Assembly: GCA_016801885.1 (NCBI GenBank)
Contig: CM028903.1
Location: 14,586,535 to 14,650,534 of the forward strand
Reading direction: 5' to 3'
From: Toxotes chatareus
Lineage: Eukaryota; Chordata; Actinopteri; Toxotidae
DNA length: 64,000 nucleotides
The position numbers and the translations under genes were made by a program. The notes beneath the pieces were generated by a model. The model was not told where the DNA came from. It searched no databases and worked only from the letters and a program-made list of their open reading frames with translations. Positions 38,201 to 52,399 of this stretch are shown here, one piece after another. Each line of letters begins with the position of its first letter. Position 1 is the first letter of the stretch.

Positions 38201-41200
38201 GGAGTCCTTGAGGAGTTGCAGTTGGTCTTCTTGACATTACATATGACTATTTAACGAGACATTGTCCTTGGACTCGTCCCCAGGTGCCACAGCTCGCTCA
38301 ACACATGAATAAATAAGGCATGGAAACCGCTTCAGGGCAGTAGACAATGACAGGAAAATATAGAGGTAGCACTTGAAGCAAATGGACTTTTCTCATGAAT
38401 AATAATATGTCTTTGTGGATAATTTAGGGTGTACAGGCAAAGACAAATCTCCCATCAAATAGGGAAACCTTCTTCACCTCTGGTGGTAATGAGAGGTTTC
38501 AGCAGCTTCAAGGGAAGCTAATCCAGCATTAGGAATCGCACTGTATTATCAGATGGACTCACACAAAAGAAACACATTTCTATAAATATATATTTTACAG
38601 TGATAGAGATAACTGTAAACTGTTAACTGTAATGATAGATACAAGTCAAATCAGTCTATGACTATGGAAAAAAAAGGATGTGTATGTAAATGTGTGGTCT
38701 CACAGGGTGAAATGTGGACAGGCTGCAGTCCCAGCCAAATATAATCACATAACCTTTGACTAGAATATCTGTGTGATTCCCTCCTTAGTTTTACTTTGGT
38801 TGACAGCCAATCTCCACTCCTCAGTCTCACTACACTTATTTAATAATATTGGATTCCTTGCTTCCCTCCTACTTCATCCTGACCTTTCTCTGTGATTACA
38901 TCACAATTCCCCATCAGTGCTCTGACATTTCCTTGCCTACCCTCTGTGTTCATTACAGGCCTCACGGGAGCAAACAACAAGGCTGGGGAGTTCAGAGGCC
39001 AAAACAGGCGGTTGGCCCGCGTTCAAACGGTGGCGGCACCAGTGAAGGACGGGGGGAAATCCATTTGGTTTTCATGGGTCTGAGAAACTCTGTGATGTCC
39101 ATGTCCTCAGTGGACGGGAGAGCACAGGATGACAGCAAGACAGGCAAAGACCACTGTATTAAAAAACAGCATCATCAACATCAGCATTGTTGAAACAGGA
39201 CAAGCCACAACAAACCAATTTCTTTTCATTTGTACAGTTCAGTGTTGTCCACCCAGAGTTAAATGATGATTTGAGCGTTTTACAATACCGTAGCACACTG
39301 ATGGATATACTAGCAACTAAATTAAAAAAGACATTGTGCATACTGGCATTAAAAAATTCTTAAGAGTTACAACATCTCTGATCTTCACTGGCAGCATTTT
39401 ATTCATTGCTTGACTCACACTGAGCTACTGTGACTGATGGATTTCAGGCGGTTAACCTGAAATGATGCAGTGTCTGGGAGGGGTGGGGGTCTAATCACAA
39501 AAGTGTGGGCCTTTTGAGTGAGGACCTCACAGTATCTATCTATTTTATTACTCATCTGAGAATGGCTCCACACAGGATGCACTGTAACTCCTTCAGTAAA
39601 GCTATTTACTTTCAGACTCTGTAAACTACAGAACCGAAAGCACTGCACCACTCAAGGTCACTCTCATATAGCAGCAAAATAAAAATCACATGAAGATGTT
39701 GACAGTTCGAATCAGGAGGAAGTGCTGTTGGAGAAGTGATGATATAACACGTAGCTGATGAGGGTTTTTTTTTTTTTTTTATGTTACAAGAAGGGCAGGC
39801 TGCTTTCCAGCTGAATTGCAAATGTATTTTTGATGACGCATTTTTCTTATGCGATCATGATAGCTTTTTATTTTCTACTAAAGCTGCAGGGCTTTATTCA
39901 CTCTCATCTTTTCTTCCGTGACCCTGTCCCTGACATATTCAAAGTAATACAGTAAGTCAAGCTAAGTAAAATATTACTGTATAGTCATATAAAACACTAT
40001 AGAGTGTTTATATAGAGAGTCTATATAGAGAGTGTTTCATGCAAAATCCAGACACATTTTCATGGCCAGTCCTGAAAATCATCACATCTAGTCTAAGTTT
40101 ACAAAAGTGCTTCCATCCTAGATGAAATGAGGAAACAATCAAAGACAGAACCATGTGTGTGTGTATGCCCTCTGAGTCCCAGATGAGAATATGTAGTATT
40201 TGTCGCCTTAACATCTTAACATCACATAGCCATTTGACCTTACTGATGATCTTAACTGAGTAATTATCAGATACTTTAAATCAGCAAATGTGAAAATGTG
40301 ACAGGGTTACATCTGATCACACTGCCTAAAGGATGTCTGTGATCTATAATATATCATTAACATCAATCAATCAAAGTGAAAACATTACACAGGTTTAAAA
40401 GAATACTTGCAAGCATAAAAGAATTGCTAAATAAAGATAGATAAAGTATAACATTATATTTCACTACAATCTCTAAATATGAATGTGATGATGATTTGAC
40501 TGCTGAAAATGTAAATGAACAGGTAAGTATTTTATTCACAGTGTCCTCAGGCTGTCACTACCCTCACATGCACTTTGAATCTGTGCACAAGAAAAAAACC
40601 CCTCTGTTTATTTCTAATGCTTATTGGTTTTTGTGCAAAGTCTGGGTACCAAATCTACAGAACCAGAGGCCAGACTTATATTTTATGCCCTATGAGGTCC
40701 TGATAAGAGTAAGAAATGGAAGCGCTGATGGGATATGAGGCATGTCTGCAGAGAAAAACACGAGCTCTAAAAATCACTCACACTCCTCTTTCTCTATCTC
40801 TCTTTGTGTGAGTCTCTATCCTTCCCTCACACACACACACACACTCACTCACACAAATCCAAAAAGCACACGTTTGAGCACAGTCGTACTATCCTGAGAA
40901 TGACTCTAAAGTGCCTGAATCGCCTCCAGTCGTCAGTGTCTTGGTGTCAAGGGTCATTCACTCATCCTCTATGATAGACCGGAGAGAAATCATCCACAGC
41001 TGCTCGCTCATAATGAAAAGATTGGTACGCTTGGTGATAAGGAGGAGACATACTGAAAGAGCCAAGAGCATAGAGCTACTTTACGTAAGAGCATAAATCA
41101 TAAAATTTAATAAATGCCGAGGTGTTCCTGTGAGGACACTAGCTGGATAATTTAATGCACATTATCTATGTGGAGGTACAAGAAACACACAGTTGGTCCA

Positions 41201-43742
41201 AGAAATCAGTCAGATCAGGTGAAGAGGTGCTGCAGCCAAAGCAATATTAAAGTGAATCTGTGTCGCTCTTACATTAAGCACACACAAACACATCAAGGTA
41301 CAGAGTCAGATACGACTGAACATTTTCATGTCTGATTTGTCTCTATAACTTTGTGTGAATTTGACCTGTCGGTGTTTATTCACCCTGAACAGCCAATGTA
41401 CATTAGCTGTAAGCTGGCTAGCAAAGGATGCACCGACCTTCACTGTGGGATCTTGCCTGTGTGTTTTTGTTGAGCTCAACCTCTGACTGAACTCAGAGCT
41501 CACCAGAAACTCCACTTATTTTCCTCCAGCCTCTCTCCGTGTTCCTCTCGTCTATGTGCATTTGTGAAACAGATTCGTAAAGCCCTGGGACACCATTTTT
41601 CACTCAAGCCAAACATTTTCAACTCAGACGGCTGCATCTTTGCATAGGTTTGCATCACCTCTGGGGAATTCATGTTTTTGTGTCTTTACATCGACTCTGT
41701 AGGCAACTGCCCTGCCTCCAAAATTAGCTCTGGTTCTGTCTGAACACAGTTAAATACTGGTGTGAGACTTCACCTTAACTTGCTAGAGGTTATATTTTTC
41801 TGAAAACAAGATAAATATGGGGAGGGTAAGGCCTAATTTAATGTTCTGATTACCTTTGGGCAGAAAAATAAAGAGACTGTTGTAATGTTGCCTGACACTA
41901 CCCCTACCCCTTAGAAATATATGTTTCTGGCTTTAGGCTTATACATATTCCACCATTCAACAGAGACATAGGTGGACTTTCCACTGTCGGCTGGAATCTT
42001 CCTGTTGGGGATGTTTGAATGAGGCAGCGTGCCTCCCTGACTATAGTGAGCACACCACATGAAAAGCCATTCATTTTCCATCTGAGTGGTGCAGTTAGCC
42101 TTCTGACAGGCCAGTCATCCACATGGTTAGAGAGAGAGGCTGAGAGCTAGAGAGGCACACGGAGATGGAGAGCGAGGAGGAGAAAGAGAGAAAACAGAGA
42201 GAGAAAAAACAGGAGAGGAGAGACCTCAGCTGAAGGGTTAATGAAGGCCAGCAATCCTTGAGGGCAGATTACTCATCTTTTAACGAGCTCGCACCGTCAC
42301 CCACGCCACCCCTCTGTCACCATCCCCCTCTCCTGTTGACTCTCACTACCACCACTCACAACTGATTACTGTTTGTGAGTTTACAGCCCCAGGTCGCCAG
42401 TCTTTCTGCATTTTGTCAAACTCCACGTGCATAAGGAAAGTCTGGAAACTCAGGCAGCCAGAGACTCAGAGAAAGCTCTGAAATATGTGGCGAGAATATG
42501 TAGATCAAAGCTTGATGTGACAAAGTCTTTCAAGGCCACACTTCCTTTAGGTACAACACAGTTTTCGATTAACTTTGAATAAAGTGGAGAGGTGTATGAC
42601 CATTTTTGTGCTAAGCCCTGAATCTCTACTTGCCATGATTTGGGTTCCTTTTATAGGTCAAGTAAAACCTATAAATCATATGGCAATGTGCTGTACCTGT
42701 TTTTAGATCATGTTTTTTATCTCATTTTATGATAAAGCCACAGTATATAATTGTAAATTTAAAATAATAAATAAATACAGTAGTTTTTTTTTATATTTCA
42801 TTTTAAATATGTTGCTAATAATTTTAATAGTGACATTCATAGTGATTTATTTTGTCACTAAATGGAGTTAAGGGCTTTATATATACACCTATGGTTACGC
42901 TCCAGGGTGTAAGAGAATATATATCAAGCGCTCCCTTTGCAGTGAGGCGGGCTATTTAAAATCTTAGTGACCCGCCCTGTCATGGTGGTTACAGCTTCTG
43001 CTGTTCATGTGGCATCTGATGAGTTCCTGTTTCCAGCAGATTATGTTGCTTCCAGTGGCTTTGCAGTGGAATAATTTTGTTTTCACACCTTCTTCCCAGC
43101 TCCTCTTGGTTTTTATTTACTTATTTTTTTGCCACTTCAAACCAGAAGCTGGAGTTTTTCTGCTCCCTAAGGATTTACTCACTCACGAGATACCAGGGGA
43201 CCACTGCTACACTCACACAGAGTAAGTGTCTGCTGCTTGTGCTAACATGCACGTAGTGAGAGAATATCTTAGCTCTGTTAAGTTGGGTCTGTGTGCTTTG
43301 TTTATGTTAGCAAGCTAGGTAGCCCAGCAGCTGCAGGCTAAGCTACTGTATGTGGCTGCTAATTGTTCAGCTTGTTTCCTGTCTGCTTTGCCCTCCGTTG
43401 GCTGACATGTGCATTAATATGCTTTCATGCTGAGTATCATGAGTATTATTGGCTTCATTGGTTTTAGGCTATTCCAATTGTTTTGTTGACTCATTGCTAG
43501 CAGGTCTCTAGTATTGGTACTAGGCCATGTTGTTGGCTTATACAGATGTAAACATGAGTATTGTTCTACACTCTGCCCATTCACATAACAGACATTTTGA
43601 TTTATCATAGCTGCACAGGTGGAAATAATTTTGTCAACAATGCCTCAGTCCCCATGTGGTGTCCTAGTCAATACTAGGACCTCCTCCTAAATGGGATGCA
43701 GCCATCAGTAATGTAAATTACACCTGTGCTTTTCCTGCCATG

Positions 43743-44107
43743 TGTTACGGCCCTGTGTGTTGGCCTTTCAGGGAGTCGTGTTGCTGCTGTTTTCCTTTGC
43801 TTTGTGTGTGCAGGTGATTGCTGGGTGGAGCTGATCCTGCACTTATGCAGCACACCCGAGCTGGCAAGTTGGAGAAGGTTTATAAGGGCCCAGCAGGCTT
43901 GCATCGCTCTCTCTCCTCCTGGCCTTCTTAGACTGCAGCTAGGCTCTTTTGTCTGCTGCAGCCATGCCTGTGCATTTGCCCTAGACATTGCTGACCTGCT
44001 AATTGTTGGTGTTCACCTACCTATTCCTCCTCAATAAAAATGGTAAAAATGGTTGAGACTATGTGTGGCCTCCCCAATTTGTCACTCTTTGTGAGCCAGT
44101 TGTGACA
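43743..44107 (+). mobile_element. Probable solo LTR (Gypsy-like retrotransposon)
   Basis: It starts TGTTACGG and ends GTGACA, near-complementary TG...CA termini. Inside are a TATA-like 'gtttataagggcc' near 43877 and a poly(A) signal AATAAA at 44033-44038, about 155 bases apart. That is the order expected for U3-R-U5, with 'tgtgtggcctccccaattt' as U5. Length is about 365 bp, ordinary for an LTR. No second copy, primer binding site or polyprotein is seen, so it would be a recombination-derived solo LTR. A clean target duplication was not found. The Gypsy assignment is tentative. Confidence 0.5.
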
Positions 44108-44146
44108 TATAACATGTCAAAATATCTGCTGTGAAAAGGTTTCCTT

Positions 44147-44173
44147 AAAAAAAAAAAAAAAAAAAAAAAAAAG
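44147..44173 (+). repeat. Poly-A tract (27 A)
   Basis: An uninterrupted A27 run 40 bases after the probable LTR. It could be a retroposon tail, but no body is identified. Confidence 0.9.
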
Positions 44174-47100
44174 TCTTCATGGGAAAGTCAGCTTGGCTTT
44201 TCTCTCTCACAGGACATCATACTCCCATTTCCCCCACAGCATTAGAGAAATATTTCACTCATAATCAGCAGGTTTTTGTGACAGCTTGCTTGATGTACCT
44301 GTATCATAATTACATCTAAGTTGCTGAGCTCCTTTTTTACTGTGTAACATTACACTGCGGCTACACTACACTCAGCCACTCACTCACTGCAACCTTAAAA
44401 TCACACTGCTGTGCTGACGGTCATCTGCCGTATAACACTTTGAGGATTTTGCTGTAAGAGTGTGCTGTAATCTGCTTTTGCACATCAGTTGGATTGCCTC
44501 TTTTTTTTTTTTTTTTTTTTTTAGATCTTAATTCTCTGGATGTTCCCCACAATGGTTGGAGATGGATAGACTGGAAATGGCCACGTGGTGGCAGGAGCCC
44601 AGCCCCTGACATAGTAGATTATACATAATAGCTGGCTGCGCACTCTGTACCTAATATGACCAGCTCTGCTGTGCTGAGCTTGGTGCCTCCTCTCACAGGG
44701 TCAGAGTCTAGACAGCAAATTTAATCTCTACACATATTCTAAATCCTTATAATTAATCTTACTGAAATTCTCTAAGTGAAAAGACACAAACACTCATTCT
44801 AAACATTCACACACAAAATAATGATAAATGTGTTAAACTGTTGTTTTGTTATGATACTGTAAAAGATCAGACATGAACAAATTCTGCTGGCTGCTTTTTA
44901 CGGTGTGGTTTCTCAGCAGAGGTCATCCACGTCACATGTACACTAAGACTATTTGCTGCTGCTCTATTTTGAGAGCAAGTTGGATCACTTGTTTTTGCTT
45001 TTGTAGGTTCAGGTTATACAAACATAAATATGGTGCCTAAAATGCAAATGCTCTGAGTTTCTAGCACAGTCATAAGCTATATTAGTTCCATTTGTAAGAT
45101 GAAACAATTCATTTCATGTTTTTTTTATTTGTTTTGAATTTTTTTAATTGTTTCTGACAATTAAAAGTTTAATGATGAGTGCCATGTTCTTCAAGGTCCT
45201 TGAAATAAGTAGACAGCTTTTTCCAGTCCAAAAATAAGTTGTTAGTCTTGCTATTATTATATTTCCTTCTAAAAAGGCCTATTCACCTTCTACAAAGATC
45301 CTCTAGAATTTACCTTTGGTAAACAGAACAAATCCACAGCATCAAGTCGCTGGGTAGGGAAACTCTTTTTAAATCCCATCTTTACTTTGTAGTTCAGGGT
45401 TTTAAGCCAGAGGCATTTTTTAGAAATCTTGCCTGGTATTGCTTTAGATAAAAGTAAGGAAGAGAGAGAAACATGCATAATGGGGCATGATCGGTATTTA
45501 TTTATTTAAAGCAACAAACAGGTGTTCCTCAGTGTGGAATCAGGATTATTCCTTTGTTGCTATAACTGTGCACTGCACAAAGCAAACTCCAAAAAAGGCA
45601 CAGTGTGTTACCACCAGAGAAATGCAAAATTCCACCTCGCCCTTGACCTAAAATTTTTTAAATATTTTCACTCACAAATGAAAAGGGGGTTTTGGTGCGT
45701 CCTTCACACAGGGAGACCCTTCTCTCATTCGCCTTTCCTTCTTGATGTTTTCATAGGAAGGAAATAAAAAGAACATGAACACAACCAAACATGAATGCAA
45801 ATTATTTGTTCATTCATATGTCATTGTACAACACCTGTAATGTGTAATTCATTGAATACATACAGTAGAAATAGCTTAGTGGGATTATGTTGTACACTTT
45901 GTAGGTTTGCCCCAAGATCCCTGGCCTTGTTTTGGCTTGATAGAAAATACATTTTCCTTCCCTCTTTCCACAGCTTGAAGCAAAAGAGCTTCAGTATGAA
46001 ATGCTTATTTAATGGGTATGCAGCTCTGCTACTGTCAAAATGGATTTTTTTTGCATAATATTGAACACATAAAATATTTATATTACGAGTGATATTTTGG
46101 AAGTATGACATTTTTTAAAAGTTGTATGTTTTCATAAGCATGGGCTGAGCAGCAGGGGAGGAACTCTATACATGAGAGCTTCCCCAGGAAGGCCTGAGCA
46201 TTTCAGAAGCAGGAGGGGAAGAAATCAATTTTTAAAAACTAATTTCAGGGGATTTTGAACTGTGACATACACCTAGCTTTACTTTTGTTCCTCATTCCTC
46301 CCCCACCCTTTTTAAAATGTGTCTCAGTGCCTTTTATGCTTCCCTTCTTCCATAATTCTCCCTGTACTGAATGTTGGCTCTGTGTTGGTTCATGATACAT
46401 GATGTTTTTTTTTTTTGCCAGAGCTCTTTCTCAAAAGAGATTCTTGGTCTCAAGAGACCATTCTTGTTGGAAATAGCATTAGTGGTATAGTAGTTAAACC
46501 AGCATTCAAGCCATTTAACTGATGCATGCTTTGTGTTTCATTCAGGACTGCAGCCATCACACTCACTAAGCTCCAGTCCCCCTTTTTTTTTCTGGCTGGT
46601 GTAGAGTCTCATGGTGCTGGATTTGTGATGAAAAATCCTGCTTGCATTGTGAGGAGATCCAGAGTCTTGATATCTTGGTCTCTTAGCCAGCTTAGTCTAC
46701 CAGCTGGATGTCTGATGATCGGCCGTGTGTGTTGATGTCGCTGGGATCTCGTTCTTTTTTTATTAAGCTGACACTTAGTTTGTTCCGAGGAATCTGTATG
46801 TTGATGCAATGTTCATCAAGTGGCCGTCTTTGCCAGCATTTGCTTAAACTTTTGTGGTCTTGATGTCTTCCTGATGTCATTGCTGTATATTTGCAGGATG
46901 TCTCATACACAGTCACAGTCTCACTGGGCTTTGTCCTAAGTTTACAAGCTAAGTGGTCTGTGATTTTGCTGTTATCCCCAAGCGTGTAGTACCTCAGATA
47001 GTCTTGGTTGTCTAACGTCTGACCTGAATTTTGTTAATCTGGGCCATGTCCAAGCTGGTACAGCTCTATTATATTAGAGGTAGAAAGCTGAGTTACAGTG

Positions 47101-48453
47101 TAGTGTTATATGTCTTGCCCAAGGACTCTTCGAGGTCAGGTGCTCTGACAAGGGTTTAATGCCGGTTCACCAAGTTACAAAGACCTTACTTTATGTACTG
47201 CAGGGTTCAAAAGTAGAGAAAAAAGACTGACACAGTTCTGCTTTTGGAGTCTGACTGTTTTTACAGTTTCCTAAAGACGCTACCAGTTTTGTGGTGGGTG
47301 GGTGAAAAATGTTGTGTTTGCTTTAAATGCTTCTTCAAGAGGTGTAAGGAACATTTTGTCTTTGTGTTCAGACTACTCATTTAACATGAGAAGAATTGGA
47401 CTGAACATTTCTGCCGTAGTAACTACTGTAGGACCGTAGGACATACAGAGTGTTTTTTTTTAACTTGTATCAGTGCGGTTTCCGAGGGGAACCAATGTTT
47501 TCAGAGTGTTGCCAGGCCCAGGCAGCCTGCATACAGAGAAAATACTGATTTAATGAGTTATAATTGCCCTTTGGACAGAATTAACTTTACTTATGGTTTG
47601 TCACTTTTAGCAATACCACTCCATACTTCAAAAATAAAAAGGAACTAAAAGGACAAAAACAGCAGGACCAGTCCTGCCCTCCATGCTGTGCACACCAGTG
47701 GTTTGTCTGAGCCCACGTTATAAAACTTTATTGGGTTGGCTCTACTGAGACCAGTGTGGGCTTGCTGTGAAAAGGCCTCTGGAACTGCAGCGCCACAGGG
47801 AATGCTGACAGCAAGGTTAAGAGGGGCCTTACAAGGTCCAAGGACAACTCAGAACGGTTACAGAACACTGAACTGGCATCACAAATTAGAGAAGTTGACA
47901 GATAATATTTTCTGTAAGGAGAGGGGGAAAGAAAAAACCCAACTATTTCACATATTTGGGTTTTTTGGGTGGATGAAGTTACATGAATGACATGTAAGCT
48001 TTCACTGTGTCTGTTTTCCTCCGTAATGGATCGTTTCTAATATGACCTCCACGGCTCTCCCATTATCATGTTAGCTATATCACTTTTCTCAAGGGTGTGA
48101 CACATCACCTAACTGTGGAGGCCTAAATTACACACGCATGAACTCACTCAGGGCCACTGCCAAGGTCAAACGCCACCGTATGCTCAGCTGGCATCGACTC
48201 TTGCCTTTGCTTTTTTTTCTTACCGTGTGAGTAGCCACAGAGGATTTGGCTTTTTTTTCTGATATGCTTTCTTTTACTCTCTCTGAGAGTGACTTTTTGT
48301 ATTTTTGTTTGTATGCACTTCTTACATCTGTGTTTTTGCATCAGGTCAAAAATTTTGTGAAGCAAAAAAAAAATTTCTGCATAAGAGTTTAGGAAGGAAT
48401 TTGAGGCTGTGACCAAATCATTAGTAGACTAACACAATGCATATACACTATAA
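44174..48453. other. Intergenic sequence
   Basis: No exon is recognised. A T22 tract is at 44501-44522. Near 47120 the phrase 'cttgcccaaggactcttcga' resembles part of a fish repeat, but no element could be delimited. Other open frames are short and featureless. Confidence 0.5.
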
Positions 48454-48700
48454 CAGTGTCTCCCACAGGTTGTGAATTTACTTGTGGTGGCATGGCGTGT
48501 GACCAATATGCATGCAGAGACTCCTTCAGTTTAGAGGGGGAGGGTGTAACCCAGGTTATTTTCTGTTGCTCCAATTTACACATCCCCTAAACACCTCACT
48601 GGCGGGTGCGCAAATAGAAGCCTCTTTTACTCAGTTGCTGCAGCACGCTCAACTCAGACGTGTGTCGAAAAATTCGTTCGTTTTAAAAGAGGAAAATAAG
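48454..48700 (+). mobile_element. Possible non-autonomous hAT-type repeat remnant
   Basis: It opens 'cagtgtctcccacaggttgt' and 'gaatttacttgtggtggcat', a close match to the start of a non-coding repeat common in fish genomes. It continues into a CpG-bearing stretch, 'gtgtcgaaaaattcgttcg', near 48661. The right terminus is not clear. No coding capacity. Assignment is from recall only. Confidence 0.42.
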
Positions 48701-51700
48701 GCATTCTAATGTGAGATCTACTTAAGCTGAAGCTGAATGATTTTTATCTACCTGCGCAGGCTACCCGAGAAGAGCCAACGTATGCTGCTGTAAAGTACTT
48801 ACAATAGAATGCACCACCTCTTATATGATACCCTGGACAGACTTTCATATGACCTTTTTTCATACGCAGCAAACTGCTTGGAGGGGATCACTTCTCGAGA
48901 GACTGGTGTTGCTACTCTCTCAGTCTGAAGTAAACCATCGAGCTAATTAATCTTAGGGTTATTAGGAAGGTAGCTGTGGCTACACAGTGTTGATTTTTGT
49001 TAATAATATATTACAATATATTATATATAACAGGAGAGGAAGGTTGGCACCTTATATAAACTCTTAACTTACATGGTTAAACCATGTGAGCAGACATTAA
49101 ACTGCATTACACTGTATACAAGTGTGTTTAAAAGTGTATTATGTCCAGATGTTTCTGTACTGACCAGCATCATATCCTCCAAGGTTATTTGTGAGGTATT
49201 TACCATGGCCCTGTACACAGTTTGTCACATGATGATCCAAAAAACTGACATATAAGACGACTGCTACACTATATATCTCTATTTTACACAGAAAATGGCT
49301 GTTACTTTTTTTAAAACCTGTACTCTCTAGCTTCAGTCTCTCTTCGTGCTCTTGTACCCGCTCTCCCATCTCTCTGCTTTTGTATCTCGTCTCTCCCATT
49401 TTTTCCCCCTCTTTCTCTTCCCTTCCTCTGTCTAAAGCCTTCTGCTCTTTTCCTTTTTCTCTTTCCAGTTTTTTCCTCCTCCTCTCATCCACTTTTTCTC
49501 TCTCCAAAGCAATACTCTGGCTTCATTTGCCTTTTGGCTTGGTCTCTCTAGAGGCTCCTATTTTACTGTATGAGTCTGCGGTGGAGGAAAATTCACCACT
49601 GTTTCCTTAGCGGTATCGAACAGGGATGGAGGATTGATGTGGCGTTTGGATTTCAGAGCTTCAGCTATTAACCTCCCCACCACAGGACACAGCAGTAGCT
49701 GCAGCTCCCTCTGTTCTCAACCCTGCCAGTGTGGCCTTCAGGTTCTACAAAGAAAGGGAAAGAGTGATCACACTTCCGTATTTTATAGATTTTATAGATA
49801 TTTGTTTGTTTTTTCCTTTTTTTTTGTTTTTTGCTGTAGTCATCCCTGTCATTCCCATTGCTGATAAAGGCTTTACTGATATTAAAAGGATGTACCTAAT
49901 TAAATCTCTGCTTATTAAGAGATATTCAACTGTTATGGCTTTCAGCTTTACACCTTATATATATCTATGTTTTACTCAAATTCACACCTTTAACATGCTG
50001 TATAGCACCAGCTTTCATACTATGGTTTTCATATTGTCAGTTTTGGAAAAGACCATAGTACACTTGCATATTCACAACAAATGTAGGTTGCAGTCAGGTT
50101 TGTGATCTGCCCTACAGAGACGCATATATGTGACAAAGCATAAACAAGCGTGTCTTAAATCTCATTTGGAGCTTATCTGGATATGAGACACTTGAAATAA
50201 CAAGCGTTAATGGGGTCTAATGCTGCACATGCTAAAACGTCCTTACTGTGAGAATATATGAGCCGCTTTTGAAATTTTATGCAGCAGTTAATGGACGGAC
50301 GCCATTAGCTGGCTGGCCTGGCTCCAGACAGTCTTATCAATAGCCACTCAGAGAGCTGGTAGCTCAATGGATAGATGGCACATAACACCTACTCCTAAAG
50401 CTGTCCCATGATGAATGCCCCAATTATGCCCATGACCTTTCTCTTTGTTACTCACTCTTTCTCCCCCGATTCATTTCATAGACTTTCTGTTGGTCTGTTT
50501 ACCTTTCTTTCACCCCCATTTTCAGAGATGCTGCCGTGAGTCACTCACTTTTGCCTCTTTTGTCTTTCCTTCCCTCCCCCTCTGCTCTTTGCCTCTCTAC
50601 TTTGATGGCATTTCTTTCTTTCCCTGTATCTTCATCTGTGTGCCCACCTCCCTTGAGCCCTGTTTTGCCAAAACTGTCCAATTTGGATAAAAGTCCACAA
50701 TTTTCCTACAATCAAGAGATGTTTTGCATAATAGTGAATGAGTGAAAAAGCAATTTATCAAACCTTTTGCCTGGGCTCTCATAATATCCAGTGTAGATTG
50801 TGCATGAGAGTTTCTGCACACAAAAAAGGGCTAAAACCAGGGGTGCTTGGATGGTGCAGGAGAAAAAAAAAAAAAACACTCGCCCACCACGGCGGAGATC
50901 CAGTTTCAGTCTTTGGCTGCAGTGTTATGGGCTTGGCTGAGTGTTTCATCAAAAACAATTGCTGATGAGGGTCCATGTCCCTCCACTAGTGACTCCTACT
51001 GGCTACCAGGATGTGGGGCAAACATCAAAAAAAAAAAAAAAAAAAGAAAGAAAGAAACGATATGCTGAAAAAAAATTCCAATCTTTAAAACCATTCATAC
51101 TCTTATCTACATGCTAGTTTCCCTTTTATAAATCACCATGCCTTCCAAAATTATCCTTTCCGTTTTAAATTTGAAAATTACCTCCTTTCTGGTTCACCTT
51201 ATCCAAACAATTAAGTCTAAGTCTACCACTCTTCTCACTTACCCACACAGGAGCCATTCACTAGTCACCATCCCATTTATCTATCCAATTAGCTTCACCT
51301 GTAGCACGCTGCTTTCATCTCCTAAATGCTGAATGTAAATTAGAGGGTAAGGCAGGTGTTGCAGACTTTGAGACCATATGGGTCATCAGGTGTGTGTTTA
51401 CATGCTGGGAACATCAAGAAACAGTTGCTAATGTTAATTCTTCAGAGGAAGAGGGCAGAACAAGATCACATATTTTAAAAAGAGTTAATCAAACCTCAAA
51501 CGATGATGGAAATACAGCATTTATGTTTGCTTCATGTATTAATCTGAGGAGTATTACAGTCCATACAAATCTGCTGTTTTAAATTCTCATGCTTCATGTA
51601 CATCTTGATTTATTCACTCCGACTTTTCCCCCTCAGCCAAGTGTAAAATGTTTTTGCAATATTGCAACTTCTCATTTGAATTTCTGATGTGTTTTTATTG

Positions 51701-51832
51701 ATCAAATTGAAATTGCGCTTAAAAATGTGTGGCTGGAAATGCACAACAAACCAGGCAATGAATAAACCTGCTGTGGATGAAGCAGTTAAAAAAAAAAAAG
51801 CCTTACCTTTTAGTTTCAAACAATACGTCTGT

Positions 51833-51836
51833 AAAA

Positions 51837-51891
<55 letters not shown>
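51833..51891 (+). repeat. Poly-A followed by (TA)n microsatellite
   Basis: About 22 A run directly into about 18 TA units. A second A run at 51788-51799 lies close by. Hypervariable and unlikely to be correctly sized by short reads. Confidence 0.93.
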
Positions 51892-51894
<3 letters not shown>

Positions 51895-52374
51895 TGCTAA
51901 GATCTACATGTTCCTTACAAAGTTTTAAAGTATGAGAATTTTCTTGAGAAACTGTGTGAAAAGAATCATTTCTTGCCTTATTTGTAAAGCTTTTCGAATC
52001 ACATGTACACTGCTATGTATTTTCTTGCCAAGAAATCCTACATGCAATAAGGATTTGCTGGGAATAAATGGAAAGGCAAATTGATCAGAAATGCAAGTTT
52101 GCTATAGCTGGTTGAACAGATGAAGAAAATTCATCTTCACCACAGCACCGAAAATGATTGTTGTTAACGTGATGCACCGCAAAAATCAGAAAAAAGTACG
52201 TTCAGAGAACTGTGTGTAATTTTCATCTTTGCTTCTACCTGCTAATTTACTGCGCACTATGCATAATGTGTTTGTACGCCCAGCTGCCTTGCTGTGTTGC
52301 TGATGGTCTTCCCTCAGTATTCAATTGTCTCTCTCTCCTCAGCCTTTCTCCCTCCTTCCCTTAACTTTTCTTGC

Positions 52375-52399
52375 TGTGTGTGTGTGTGTGTGTGTGTGT
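52375..52399 (+). repeat. (TG)12 microsatellite
   Basis: About twelve uninterrupted TG units, followed by a mixed-composition block. Confidence 0.9.

Larger units (their letters stand above)
33493..43742. other. Intergenic sequence, repeat-poor
   Basis: No coding exon, tRNA or intact transposon is recognised in about 10 kb. Noted within it are the T28 tract at 34852, a LINE-like tail at 35095, a G+C-richer patch at 38960-39060, a T tract at 39763-39780, a two-unit tandem 'tatatagagagt' near 40010-40034, and a purine-rich (AGAG) stretch at 42128-42225. Open frames are short and without domain motifs. Confidence 0.5.

Noticed and set aside
38960..39060. G+C-richer patch preceded by 'ttacag', like an exon
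   Set aside because: The frame gives no recognisable protein and there is no matching donor. It is more likely non-coding unique sequence.
47100..47170. Phrase 'cttgcccaaggactcttcga' resembling a fish repeat
   Set aside because: It is too short, and no element ends could be found, so no feature is called.
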